Shown here piece after piece: positions 9,124 to 19,789 of a stretch of DNA of 64,000 bases. The notes under the pieces were generated by a model that ran no database searches, was not told the DNA's origin, and was given only the letters and a program-made list of their open reading frames with translations. The DNA comes from Rhodovibrio salinarum DSM 9154 (GTDB taxonomy: Bacteria; Pseudomonadota; Alphaproteobacteria; Kiloniellales; Rhodovibrionaceae). The stretch spans positions 62,001 through 126,000 of the forward strand of contig NZ_KI911559.1 of NCBI RefSeq assembly GCF_000515255.1, given 5' to 3'. The first letter of the stretch is position 1. The number at the start of each line of letters is the position of its first letter. A program made the position numbers and the translations under genes.

Positions 9124-9966
9124 TTAGGCCGACACCGTCCGTTGAGTCTGCGTGCCCAGCCCTTCAATCCCGAGTTCGATTTTCTGGCCCGGGCGCAAGA
9201 ACACCTGCGGCTTCTGACCTGCGCCCACCCCTGGCGGCGTGCCGGTCGAGATAACGTCGCCGGGCTCAAGCGTCATGAAACGCGAGAGATAGCTGATCAG
9301 ATGGCTAACCCCATAGACCATCGTCTTCGACGACCCGTCCTGGTACCGGTGACCATCCACGCTCAACCACATCGAGAGGTTCTGCGGATCGGCGACCTCG
9401 TCGGCGGTTGCGAGCCAAGGACCGAGCGGGCCAAAGGTATCGTGGCTCTTTCCCTTCACCCACTGACCGGAATGCTGGAGCTGGAAGTCGCGCTCGGAGA
9501 GGTCGTTCACGACGCAGTAGCCCGCAACGTGGTCCAGCGCGTTGGCTTGGTCGACGTATTTCGCCCGTGAGCCGATCACCACGCCGAGTTCGACCTCCCA
9601 GTCCGTCTTGCTGGATCCACGCGGAATCTCGACATCGTCGTAGGGGCCGCAGATCGCGGTGGTCGCCTTGAAGAAGATCACCGGCTCAGGCGGCAGATCC
9701 ATGCCGGATTCCTCGGCATGATCGGCATAATTCAGGCCGATGCAGATCATCTTGCCGACGCCGCCGACGCACGGCGCCCAGCGGGCATCCTCCGGCACAG
9801 TCGGAAGCGCCGACACGTCAACCTCCGCCAAACGGCGCAATCCCGCCGGCGAGAGAACATCACCAGCGATGTCCGCAGCCGTGCCGGAAAGGTCGCGGCG
9901 CGTCCCGTCCGCAGCGATGATGGCGGGTTTTTCCGATCCTGGGTTTCCGAACCGCGTGAGCTTCAC
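9124..9966 (-). CDS. FAH-family 2,4-diketo-3-deoxy acid hydrolase (putative)
   Basis: A 280-residue fumarylacetoacetate hydrolase family enzyme. The fold motif GLNYADHAEE (78-87), metal ligands in DWEVELGVVIG (E124, E126) and D155 in VVNDLSERD, and KSHDTFGPLGPWL are all present. In L-fucose and L-rhamnose non-phosphorylative pathways this subfamily cleaves 2,4-diketo-3-deoxy acids to pyruvate and a hydroxy acid; ureidoglycolate-lyase-like naming is common in databases but less likely in this context. The start is a GTG at 9966 behind AAGGGGGATTAG. The SDR gene 47 bases upstream and the dehydratase beyond it suggest one catabolic unit. Confidence 0.85.
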   Translation of the reverse strand: MKLTRFGNPGSEKPAIIAADGTRRDLSGTAADIAGDVLSPAGLRRLAEVDVSALPTVPEDARWAPCVGGVGKMICIGLNYADHAEESGMDLPPEPVIFFKATTAICGPYDDVEIPRGSSKTDWEVELGVVIGSRAKYVDQANALDHVAGYCVVNDLSERDFQLQHSGQWVKGKSHDTFGPLGPWLATADEVADPQNLSMWLSVDGHRYQDGSSKTMVYGVSHLISYLSRFMTLEPGDVISTGTPPGVGAGQKPQVFLRPGQKIELGIEGLGTQTQRTVSA

Positions 9967-10013
9967 CTAATCCCCCTTGAGATCATTGACTTGTTGTAAA
10001 GCGGCGGGCGCGT

Positions 10014-12406
<2,393 letters not shown>

Positions 12407-12485
12407 CTCAATCTCCCCATATTGGCGGCGGTTGTCTTGCGGATCTGTGCGCCTGCCGCCGAAGACATCGCCAGATCATGAATGT

Positions 12486-12495
12486 ATACTAGTAT
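12486..12495. promoter_or_regulatory. Operator-like palindrome ATACTAGTAT
   Basis: A perfect 10-base palindrome, 80 bases upstream of the dehydratase start. It shares the ATAC-NN-GTAT pattern, followed by GA or GG, with sites at 12671 and 24771 and a variant at 46474. The pattern resembles the GGTATACC-type cores of UxuR/ExuR-like GntR repressors, so the FadR-type regulator at 16023 is the natural candidate to bind it. Confidence 0.5.
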
Positions 12496-12665
12496 GAAAG
12501 GTTGTGCCATGGGAATGCCGGTAGCGGACATTTCCGACAGCAGCCAACTCCCAGTAAGATCAACGCACTGCGCGGCCAGCGCATCCTGATACCGATAGCG
12601 GGGGCGACGGTGTTTTACCGATCTTGCCTGCTGGGCCAAAGTGGGGGCATCCGGTCCAAAATATC

Positions 12666-12692
12666 TTGGTATACTGGTATGAACGGTATAAT
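12666..12692 (+). promoter_or_regulatory. Promoter with overlapping operator before the TRAP operon
   Basis: A TATAAT hexamer at 12687-12692 lies 15 bases after TTGGTA (12666-12671). The motif ATACTGGTAT (12671-12680) sits between the two hexamers, where a bound GntR protein would block the polymerase. The TTGGTATAC stretch also resembles the UxuR/ExuR core. Confidence 0.5.
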
Positions 12693-12779
12693 ATCATCGA
12701 CCTAAAAGAATAACAAACAAGCCATCCCGCGGACCAAGCCGCGGGAACGAAAAGACCAATACACGGAGGTAAGGCGTTC

Positions 12780-13766
12780 ATGAACAAGCTTAAGCTGCTG
12801 GGTAAATGCGGTCTGATGGCCCTCGCGCTCAGCGCGGTCACAACCGCCCCGCCCGCATCCGCCAAGGATATGAAGTTCGCGCACGTCTACGAGACGTCCG
12901 AGCCTTTCCATAAGTGGGCGGTTTGGGCCGCCGACGAGTTCGAAAAGCGCACCGATGGCCGGCATACGATGGAGGTCTTCCCGGCCTCCTCGCTTGGCAA
13001 GGAATCCGACCTCAATGAAGCCCTTGGTCTGGGCACGGTTGACGTCATTTACACCGGCAATCAGTTCGCTGGCCGGTTCTACGGGCCAATCGGAATCGCC
13101 GGCGCCCCTTACATGTTCCGCGATGTGGATCACTGGAAGGCTTATCGCGACAGCGACCTTTTCCGCGAACTGGCGCAGGGTTACCGGGACAAGACCGGTA
13201 ACAAGGTCATCACCCTGACCTACTATGGCCAACGTCACGTGACGTCGAACAAGGCCATCGATACGCCTTCCGACATGGAGGGCCTGAAAATCCGGACCCC
13301 GAACGCACCGCTGTACATGATGATGCCGAAGGCGGTGGACGCGAACCCAACCCCAATCGCCTTCGCCGAGGTCTACCTGGCCCTCCAGCAGGGAACGGTG
13401 GACGCGCAGGAGAACCCGCTCAACACGATCCGGGCGAAGAAGTTCTACGAGGTCCAGGACTACATCAACCTGACGGGTCACATCTCGGACTCGCTGCTGA
13501 CCATTGTCAGTGGAATCACCTGGGAATCCCTGTCCGAAAAGGACCAGAAGATCCTCACGAACGTTCTGGAGGAAGCAGCCCAAGGGGCCACTCAGGATAT
13601 CTTGAAGTCCGAGGAGGAACTCGTCGCCTGGTTCGAGGACCAGGGCACCACGGTCAATCAGGATGTCGACCGCGCCGCCTTCCGTGAGGCCGTACGCCCC
13701 CACCTGACAGGCGACAACGTGGAGTGGTCCAAGAAGACCTTCGAGCGTCTGCAAGCGATCAAATAG
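12780..13766 (+). CDS. TRAP transporter substrate-binding protein (DctP family)
   Basis: A 328-residue periplasmic binding protein with a signal peptide (about 1-28, cleavage near ASAKD). The DctP hallmarks are present: SSLGKESDLNEALGLGTVDV and the carboxylate-binding arginine R172 in GLKIRTPNAPLY, with R152 as a possible second ligand in QRH. It delivers an organic or sugar acid to the DctQM membrane parts encoded directly downstream. The gene pairs divergently with a UxaA-type dehydratase, so a hexonate or uronate is the likely ligand. Confidence 0.92.
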   Translation: MNKLKLLGKCGLMALALSAVTTAPPASAKDMKFAHVYETSEPFHKWAVWAADEFEKRTDGRHTMEVFPASSLGKESDLNEALGLGTVDVIYTGNQFAGRFYGPIGIAGAPYMFRDVDHWKAYRDSDLFRELAQGYRDKTGNKVITLTYYGQRHVTSNKAIDTPSDMEGLKIRTPNAPLYMMMPKAVDANPTPIAFAEVYLALQQGTVDAQENPLNTIRAKKFYEVQDYINLTGHISDSLLTIVSGITWESLSEKDQKILTNVLEEAAQGATQDILKSEEELVAWFEDQGTTVNQDVDRAAFREAVRPHLTGDNVEWSKKTFERLQAIK

Positions 13767-13856
13767 CGGCTATCGCCCTGCCGCCCGCCGGACCCGCGCA
13801 GGGTTTGGCGGGCGGTTTCGCCGGCATTGCTTTCCTCGCGGACCTGGAGGTTGGAG

Positions 13857-14435
13857 ATGACGACTCCCGACCCTGCAGATAGCACGTCCTCGGACGCCAT
13901 GGCGCTTGACGTCGAGCCGCCTTTTAGCTTTTCCGAATATGCTATCGAGGACTACATCGTCCTGGTTGTCTTTTGGCTGCTGGCCGCCGATGTCTTCGCC
14001 CAGTTCTTCTCGCGCTTCGTCCTCGACGATTCGATCGGCTGGACCGAGGAGATGGCGCGATATCTGTTGATCGCCGTCGGCTTCCTGGGGGGCGCGATGG
14101 CGGTGCGCCGAAACAGCCACATCATGATGGAATTTCTGTACCGCTACATGTCAGAGCCCATGGGGCGCTTGCTGGCGGTCTTCGTCGACGTGGTGCGGCT
14201 GATCTTCTTTGGCATGTTGGCATGGCTCACCTACGAGCTCGCCGCGCGCACCAACTCCTACATGACCTCCGTCGATATCCCGAAGAGCGTGATCTATTAC
14301 GTCGCCTGCGCGGGCTTCGTGCTGATGACGTTCAGGATGGTGCACCGCATTCTCCAGCTCTGGCCACAACGGTTTAAGGCGAGCGTGTCAGCGCCCGGCA
14401 AGCGGACGGCCGCTAACGAGGAGGCCGCCGGATGA
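13857..14435 (+). CDS. TRAP transporter small permease (DctQ family)
   Basis: A 192-residue inner-membrane protein with four hydrophobic helices and the DctQ signature FVLDDSIGWTEEMARYLLIAVGFLGG. The ATG at 13857 is chosen for its GGAGG six bases upstream; the frame opens ten codons earlier without such a site. Its stop overlaps the large-permease start by four bases (ATGA), so the two subunits are made together. Confidence 0.9.
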   Translation: MTTPDPADSTSSDAMALDVEPPFSFSEYAIEDYIVLVVFWLLAADVFAQFFSRFVLDDSIGWTEEMARYLLIAVGFLGGAMAVRRNSHIMMEFLYRYMSEPMGRLLAVFVDVVRLIFFGMLAWLTYELAARTNSYMTSVDIPKSVIYYVACAGFVLMTFRMVHRILQLWPQRFKASVSAPGKRTAANEEAAG

Positions 14436-15811
14436 GTGCCGTCTCCCCAAGCTTCCGCCGCCCCCAAGCCGTGGCGCCGATCATCCTGGCGACCGGCACC
14501 GCGCTGTGCGTATGGCTGGCCTGGAGCGGCCAGGACATGGGCTTCCTGTTCGCCTGCTTGTTCACGATGCTGCTGACCGGGATTCCGGTGGCGGTCGCGC
14601 TTGGCGGCTCCAGCCTGCTGTTCGTCTATATAACCGGCCAGGTGCCCGACTTCGTCGTCGCGCACCGCATGATCAACGGCGTCGACAGCTTTCCACTCTT
14701 GGCGATTCCCTTCTTCATCCTGGCTGGCGCGTTGATGAACGGCGCGGGCATCACCTACCGCCTGTTCAATTTCGCCAACGCCCTGATGGGCTGGATGCGC
14801 GGCGGCCTGGGACACGTCAACATCGGCGCCAGCATCATCTTCTCAGGCATGTCCGGCGCGGCGGTCGCCGACGCCGGCGGTTTGGGCATGATCGAGATCA
14901 AGGCGATGCGCGAGCGCGGCTACGATTCCGACTTCGCCATTGGCATCACGGCCGCCTCCTCCACCATCGGTCCGATCATTCCGCCCAGCCTGCCCATGGT
15001 GATCTATGGCGTGATGGCCTCCGCATCGATCGGGCAGCTGTTCATCGCGGGTTTGATCCCGGGTCTGCTGATGGCGGCGACCCTGATGATCATGGTTGCC
15101 TGGATCGCGCGTCGTCGTGGCTATCCGCGCGACACACAGTTCGCGCTCGGCCGCTTGGGGTCGACCTTCAGCCGGGCGTTCCTGTCGTTGCTCACGCCCC
15201 TCATCATTATCGGCGGGATCATCTCCGGCGCCTTCACGCCGACCGAAGCGGCGATCGCGGCCGTCGTCTACGCGCTGTTTCTGGGCAGCGTGATCTACCG
15301 CACGCTGCCGCCGCGGCGCCTGCTCCGCATCAGCATGGAGACGATCGAGACCACGGCCATCATCCTGCTGGTGGTCGCCTCGGCGTCGATCTTCTCGTGG
15401 ATCCTGATCAGCAATCAGTTCACGGACTACTTCGCCACGATCCTGACGAGCTACACCGACAACCAGGCCGTCATCCTGCTGCTGATGACCCTGATCATGC
15501 TCGTGGTGGGCTGCTTCATGGAAACGGTGGCCGCGATCACGATCCTGGTTCCGGTACTGCTGCCGGTCGCGACCCAAGTGGGCGTGGACCCGGTGCATTT
15601 CGGCGTCATCATGGTGCTGAACCTGATGATCGGCCTGCTGACGCCGCCGGTCGGGATGGTACTTTACGTGCTCTCCCGCGTCTCCGACGTCTCGTTCGAG
15701 CAGTGCATGCGGGGAACGTTGCCCTTCCTCGTACCGCTGTTGATCTCGCTTCTGCTGATCACCTTCATTCCGGAAATCTCGATGTGGTTGCCGAGCCTCC
15801 TATACCGCTGA
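14432..15811 (+). CDS. TRAP transporter large permease (DctM family)
   Basis: A 459-residue membrane protein, slightly longer than usual (about 425-430) because of an extra N-terminal segment of about 30 residues before the first helix. The DctM family stretch GLGHVNIGASIIFSGMSGAA and the SSTIGPIIPPSLPMVIYG segment, both typical of the transport core, are clear. It catalyses sodium-driven uptake with the DctP and DctQ partners encoded just before it. A strong hairpin follows at 15847. Confidence 0.93.
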   Translation: MSAVSPSFRRPQAVAPIILATGTALCVWLAWSGQDMGFLFACLFTMLLTGIPVAVALGGSSLLFVYITGQVPDFVVAHRMINGVDSFPLLAIPFFILAGALMNGAGITYRLFNFANALMGWMRGGLGHVNIGASIIFSGMSGAAVADAGGLGMIEIKAMRERGYDSDFAIGITAASSTIGPIIPPSLPMVIYGVMASASIGQLFIAGLIPGLLMAATLMIMVAWIARRRGYPRDTQFALGRLGSTFSRAFLSLLTPLIIIGGIISGAFTPTEAAIAAVVYALFLGSVIYRTLPPRRLLRISMETIETTAIILLVVASASIFSWILISNQFTDYFATILTSYTDNQAVILLLMTLIMLVVGCFMETVAAITILVPVLLPVATQVGVDPVHFGVIMVLNLMIGLLTPPVGMVLYVLSRVSDVSFEQCMRGTLPFLVPLLISLLLITFIPEISMWLPSLLYR

Positions 15812-15846
15812 TCCGGTCTCAACGACGCCATCCAGGGTCGACAGCC

Positions 15847-15881
15847 GCTGTGTTCTGCGCATCGGCTTCGCAGAACACAGC
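15847..15881 (+). terminator. Hairpin terminator after the TRAP operon
   Basis: Perfect 13-base arms (15847-15859 and 15869-15881) around a nine-base loop, 35 bases after the large-permease stop and followed by a pyrimidine-rich stretch. It separates the TRAP operon from the regulator gene at 16023, although read-through is possible. Confidence 0.6.
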
Positions 15882-16022
15882 TGTTCCCTTCGGGGCGACA
15901 AAGCACTATGCCTGCTCACGGAAAACGAGAAACAGGCAGACGAAAATTCCGGTAGGCACCAGTATGCGGCGTGAGAGACCCCCCGCTGCAAGACGGCCTA
16001 CTCAGACGGCGCGACGAAGGCC

Positions 16023-16754
16023 ATGAAGAAGTACAAGATCGAACGTAAGACCTTGTCGGAGCAGGTCGCCGAACGCCTTGAGCAGGAGATCCGCGAAGGC
16101 ACCTACAAGGCCGGCGATCAACTCCCCTCGGAACGCGAGATGATGGAACAGTTCGGCGTCGGACGCCCTGCCGTCCGCGAGGCGCTGTTCTATCTCCAGA
16201 AACTGGGCTTCGTCGCGATCAACAGCGGCACGCGGCCCCGCGTGATCAAGCCCACATCCGACGCGGTACTTCCCCGTCTCTCAGGCGTGGTGCAGCAGCT
16301 GTTGGAAGACCCCAACGGGCAAACGTCCCTGCAGGATGCCCGTGTGCTCTTCGAGGTGGCGGTCGCCCGGCATGCCGCCCAACAGGGCACCTCGGCCGAT
16401 CATGCTGCTTTACGCGACGCGCTGGAGACCAATCTGCACAACATCGGGGACGATCCGGCCTTCAAACGCTCGGACGTTGCTTTCCATGCCGCCTTGGCAA
16501 AAGTGACCGACAACCCGATCGTCGTCGCCGTTCACGACGCGCTCTCCACTTTGCTCGACGACCAACGGGCGCACGCCCTGCAACGTCCGGGAGAAGACAG
16601 GATCGCCTCCGAAGCGCACCGGGAAATCGTCGAAGCCATCGAACGCGGCGACCCCGACGCGGCCGAGGATGCGATGCGCCGACACCTGCAGCACCATTAC
16701 GGAACCTACAGAACGCTCAAAGAAGGCGGCCCGCAAACCGACAGTCCAGGCTAG
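16023..16754 (+). CDS. FadR-subfamily GntR transcriptional regulator
   Basis: A 243-residue repressor with a winged helix at about 8-75 (LPSEREMMEQFGVGRPAVREAL is split across the recognition region) and a C-terminal FCD ligand domain. The metal-binding set D151, H155, H199 and H221 is in place, typical of FCD regulators that sense small carboxylates. It follows a TRAP transporter and lies near a dehydratase operon, so it probably controls both through the ATAC-NN-GTAT sites. The effector would be a pathway acid; this is inference. Confidence 0.9.
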   Translation: MKKYKIERKTLSEQVAERLEQEIREGTYKAGDQLPSEREMMEQFGVGRPAVREALFYLQKLGFVAINSGTRPRVIKPTSDAVLPRLSGVVQQLLEDPNGQTSLQDARVLFEVAVARHAAQQGTSADHAALRDALETNLHNIGDDPAFKRSDVAFHAALAKVTDNPIVVAVHDALSTLLDDQRAHALQRPGEDRIASEAHREIVEAIERGDPDAAEDAMRRHLQHHYGTYRTLKEGGPQTDSPG

Positions 16755-16800
16755 GGCAAGATCGTGGAGGGTTGAATCACCTTCCACGTGAATCTTGCCC
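16754..16800. terminator. Hairpin between convergent genes, first of two
   Basis: Outer arms GGGCAAGAT/ATCTTGCCC (16754-16762 and 16792-16800) and inner arms CGTGGA/TCCACG form a long broken stem. It starts at the regulator's stop codon and probably ends that rightward transcript. Confidence 0.6.
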
Positions 16801-16814
16801 TCTCTTCAAGACGT

Positions 16815-16866
16815 TAGAGCGAAATTCACGCTGGAGGCTGAACCAGCCTCCAGCGATTTCGCTCTA
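16815..16866. terminator. Hairpin between convergent genes, second of two
   Basis: Outer arms of 11 bases (16815-16825 and 16856-16866) and inner arms of 11 bases (16829-16839 and 16845-16855) make a nearly continuous stem. The last three bases are the stop codon of the leftward dehydrogenase gene, so the structure begins at the stop and probably ends that seven-gene operon. Confidence 0.6.
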
Positions 16867-17817
16867 GCCCTGGGGAACCGGCGTCACCAACGAGCGGCCA
16901 TCGCGACGGGCGCGCAGGTTCTCAAGTACCAATTCCCCCATCGCGCGGCGCGTTTCCAAGGTTGCGCTGCCGATGTGCGGCGCCAGCACCACGTTGTCCA
17001 ATCCAAACAGCGAGTCCGGCACGTCCGGTTCGTTCTCAAAGACGTCAAGCGCCGCCCCCGCGATCCCCCCGGCGTGCAAGGCCGCCACGAGCGCGGCTTC
17101 ATCCACGACACTGCCGCGCGCGATGTTCACGAGACTCCCCTGCGGCCCCAGCGCCTGCAGGACATGCGCGTCGACGAGATGGCGCGTGGCGTCTCCCCCG
17201 CGACAGCAGACGATCAGGTCGTCGCTGTGCTCCGCCAGCGCAGCCGGGCTCTCGCAATAGGTCCATTCCGAGGCGGGCCGCGGATGGCGGCTGTAGTAGA
17301 GGATTTCGGCGCCAAACGCCGTCAGACGCCGCGCCGTCGCCTCCCCGATCCGACCCAATCCAAGGATGCCCGCACGCCGGCCGCGCAGGCTGCGCCCGAG
17401 CGGGATGCCGCCAGAGCGCGCCCACTCGCCAGCCCGGACCCAGGCATCGCCTTGCACCAACCGGCGATGCAACGCGCCCAGCAGGAAGACCGCCAGGTCC
17501 GCAACATCGTCCGTCAGGACATCCGGCGTATTGGTTACCTCGACGCCGTGCTTGCCGGCTGCCGCGAAGTCGATGGCATCGACCCCAACACCGTAACAGG
17601 CGATCAGGCGCAACTGCGGAAGCGCCGCGATCACTTCCGCTTCCGCGCCGCGACCGCCGGTCGTCACCAGCGCGCTCACCCGATCCCCGATCTGAGCGAT
17701 CAGGTGATCGAGCGCACCGTCCCGGCCAACGAGATGGCACTCAAACTCGGAATCGAGCTGTTCCTGCACCTCTGGTGGGCCGAGCGGCGCCAGGGCAAGC
17801 ACGGTACATTTAGACAT
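16864..17817 (-). CDS. D-2-hydroxyacid dehydrogenase (glyoxylate/hydroxypyruvate reductase-like)
   Basis: A 317-residue NAD(P)-dependent enzyme of the GhrB/SerA family. It shows the Rossmann motif GLGRIG (153-158), the catalytic arginine in VNIARGSVVDEAAL, the glutamate in VFENEPDVP and the histidine in LAPHIGSAT. It interconverts 2-keto acids such as glyoxylate or hydroxypyruvate with 2-hydroxy acids. As the last gene of the sugar-import operon it probably handles a two- or three-carbon product of sugar-acid breakdown. Gap to the previous gene is 27 bases. Confidence 0.88.
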   Translation of the reverse strand: MSKCTVLALAPLGPPEVQEQLDSEFECHLVGRDGALDHLIAQIGDRVSALVTTGGRGAEAEVIAALPQLRLIACYGVGVDAIDFAAAGKHGVEVTNTPDVLTDDVADLAVFLLGALHRRLVQGDAWVRAGEWARSGGIPLGRSLRGRRAGILGLGRIGEATARRLTAFGAEILYYSRHPRPASEWTYCESPAALAEHSDDLIVCCRGGDATRHLVDAHVLQALGPQGSLVNIARGSVVDEAALVAALHAGGIAGAALDVFENEPDVPDSLFGLDNVVLAPHIGSATLETRRAMGELVLENLRARRDGRSLVTPVPQG

Positions 17818-17844
17818 ATCGTCTCCGATCGGTCGGGATGGCGG

Positions 17845-18735
17845 TCAGCTTGACTGGCTGTGCCAGCCGTTCAGCATCCGATAAAGGTAAGGCACGTATT
17901 CGTCGCCATTGCCCTGCGCGGTCGCGACCTCGAAGAGCTGGTGAACGGCCTGGGTCGTCATCGGGACGCAGCCCGCATCGCGCGCGCATTGCAGATAGTA
18001 GCCATAGTCCTTGCGCGCGTTGCCGAGCGTGAACTCCAGACCGTCGACGCGGTCTTCGATCGCCGCGGGCATCACCATGCGGAACATTTTGCTGTCGGCC
18101 CCGCCAGCGGTCACGATGTCATACAGCACCTGCGGATCGACACCGGCGGCCTTGCAGGTCACCGCGGCTTCCGCCGCCAGCGCGGCGTGTCCAAGCGACA
18201 GCGCGTTGTTGACCAGCTTGGTGGTATGCGCACTCCCCAAGGGGCCTGTACGGAAGCGGTTCTCGGAAAACACCTCAAGCAGCGGCTCAAGCGCGTCGAT
18301 ATCGGCCGCCTCCCCGCCCAGCAACAGATTCAGACGTCCTTCCCGGGCTTCCCGCGGCGTCCGCGTCATCGGCGCATCGATCATGCGCATGCCCCATTCC
18401 GCCAAGGTCGCCGCCAAGGCCCGGGTGGACTGCGGATCGGCCGTGGTCATATCGACCAGGACCTGCCCCTCGCGCGCGCCCGCGGCGATGCCGTCGTCCC
18501 CGTGGACCAGCTTTTCCATGATCGCCGAGGACGAAACACAGGTGATCACCACGTCCACGTTGCGCGTCAGTTCGGCTGCCGTTTCGGCTTCCTGCGCACC
18601 GCGCCCGACCAGATCGTCCACCGGCGCGCGATTGCGGTGACCCAGCAGGGTGAGCGGATAGCCGGCCTCCAACAGCAGGCGGGCGGGGCCGTAGCCCATA
18701 AGGCCCACGCCGATGAAACCGATACGCTTTTCCAT
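17845..18735 (-). CDS. 3-hydroxyisobutyrate / tartronate-semialdehyde reductase family dehydrogenase
   Basis: A 296-residue beta-hydroxyacid dehydrogenase. GFIGVGLMG (6-14) binds the cofactor and K173 in TTKLVNNAL, with N176 and N177, is the catalytic site. The substrate-binding segment reads DAPMTRTPREAREGRL rather than the common DAPVSGG, so the substrate may differ from tartronate semialdehyde or hydroxyisobutyrate. It lies between a lactonase and a D-2-hydroxyacid dehydrogenase in the sugar-import operon. Confidence 0.85.
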   Translation of the reverse strand: MEKRIGFIGVGLMGYGPARLLLEAGYPLTLLGHRNRAPVDDLVGRGAQEAETAAELTRNVDVVITCVSSSAIMEKLVHGDDGIAAGAREGQVLVDMTTADPQSTRALAATLAEWGMRMIDAPMTRTPREAREGRLNLLLGGEAADIDALEPLLEVFSENRFRTGPLGSAHTTKLVNNALSLGHAALAAEAAVTCKAAGVDPQVLYDIVTAGGADSKMFRMVMPAAIEDRVDGLEFTLGNARKDYGYYLQCARDAGCVPMTTQAVHQLFEVATAQGNGDEYVPYLYRMLNGWHSQSS

Positions 18736-18851
18736 GAAGACCTCCGATTCTGAACCTTAACCAGCCTTGGCGAGGCGATGCCGGCCGGTCGCGATGGACT
18801 CAAACCGCTGCGCAGCGCGCCGGGAAGACCACACCCGCGTGGAATCCGCGC

Positions 18852-19760
18852 TCATGGCGCCTGCGCCCCACTCACGGACAGAAAAATGGCATAGAGCGAG
18901 CTGGTCGCCGTGATGAACAGACGATTCCGCTTCGCCCCGCCAAACGTCACATTGGCAACAACCTCAGGCACCGGGATTTTACCCAACAGCGCGCCGTCCG
19001 GGGCGTAGCAGTGGACGCCGTCACCGGCACTGGTCCAAAGGTTACCATCGGTATCCAGCCGGAAACCGTCCGGCACGCCAGGCGATACCTCGGCGAAGAC
19101 GCGAGCGCCGGTCAGGCGACGCCCGTCCTCGACGTCGAAGGCACGGATGTGGTGCGGCCCATCCGGATCGTGCGACGCGCCGGTATCGGAGATGTAGAGC
19201 ACGCGCTCGTCCGGGGAGAACGCGAGGCCGTTGGGCTTAACGAAGTCCTCGGCGACCGCGTCAATCCGGCCGCTTTCCGGCTCCAGGCGATAGACCCGGC
19301 AACGCGTCTGCTCCTGCGCGGCCTTGTGACCTTCGTAGTCGCTGATGATGCCGTAGGGCGGATCGGTGAACCAGACAGTGCCGTCGGATTTCACCACAAG
19401 GTCGTTGGGCGAATTCAGCGGCTTGCCCTCGAACCGGTCGGCCAGGACCGTGACCGTGCCGTCCGGTTCCGTACGTGTGATCCGGCGGCCGCCATGTTCC
19501 GCCGTCACCAGCCGAGCTTGCCGATCCCGGGTGTTGCCGTTGGCGTAGTTGGAATCACAACGAAAGACGCCCGCGCCCATCCCGTCGACCCAGCGCATCA
19601 TCCGATTGTTCGGGATGTCGCTGAAGACCAGCACGTCGGTATCGGCAAAATAAACTGGCCCCTCGGTCCAGCGCGCGCCGGTCCACAGCCGTTCCAGCCA
19701 GGCGTTGGGCTGCACCAACGCCCGAAAACGGGAATCGTAGACCTGGTAGCTGTCGTTCAT
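18852..19760 (-). CDS. SMP-30/gluconolactonase-family lactonase
   Basis: A 302-residue six-bladed beta-propeller hydrolase. Family motifs include WTEGPVYFADTDVLVFSDIP near the N-terminus (metal-binding glutamate), NSPNDLVVKSDGTVWFTDP (metal-binding asparagine) and LYISDTGA (metal-binding aspartate region). It opens sugar lactones to aldonic acids. It follows the importer genes by 29 bases; a second family member (32614-33489) occurs in the neighbouring importer operon. Confidence 0.88.
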   Translation of the reverse strand: MNDSYQVYDSRFRALVQPNAWLERLWTGARWTEGPVYFADTDVLVFSDIPNNRMMRWVDGMGAGVFRCDSNYANGNTRDRQARLVTAEHGGRRITRTEPDGTVTVLADRFEGKPLNSPNDLVVKSDGTVWFTDPPYGIISDYEGHKAAQEQTRCRVYRLEPESGRIDAVAEDFVKPNGLAFSPDERVLYISDTGASHDPDGPHHIRAFDVEDGRRLTGARVFAEVSPGVPDGFRLDTDGNLWTSAGDGVHCYAPDGALLGKIPVPEVVANVTFGGAKRNRLFITATSSLYAIFLSVSGAQAP

Positions 19761-19789
19761 CGGCCCACTCCGGTGCTGCCAGGTACCAG

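Larger units (their letters stand above)
12407..12779. other. Divergent control region between dehydratase and TRAP operon
   Basis: This 373-base spacer holds no convincing gene. It carries two copies of an ATAC-NN-GTAT motif, one near the leftward gene (12486-12495) and one inside the likely promoter of the rightward TRAP operon (12671-12680). A GGAGG ribosome site precedes the ATG at 12780. Confidence 0.6.
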
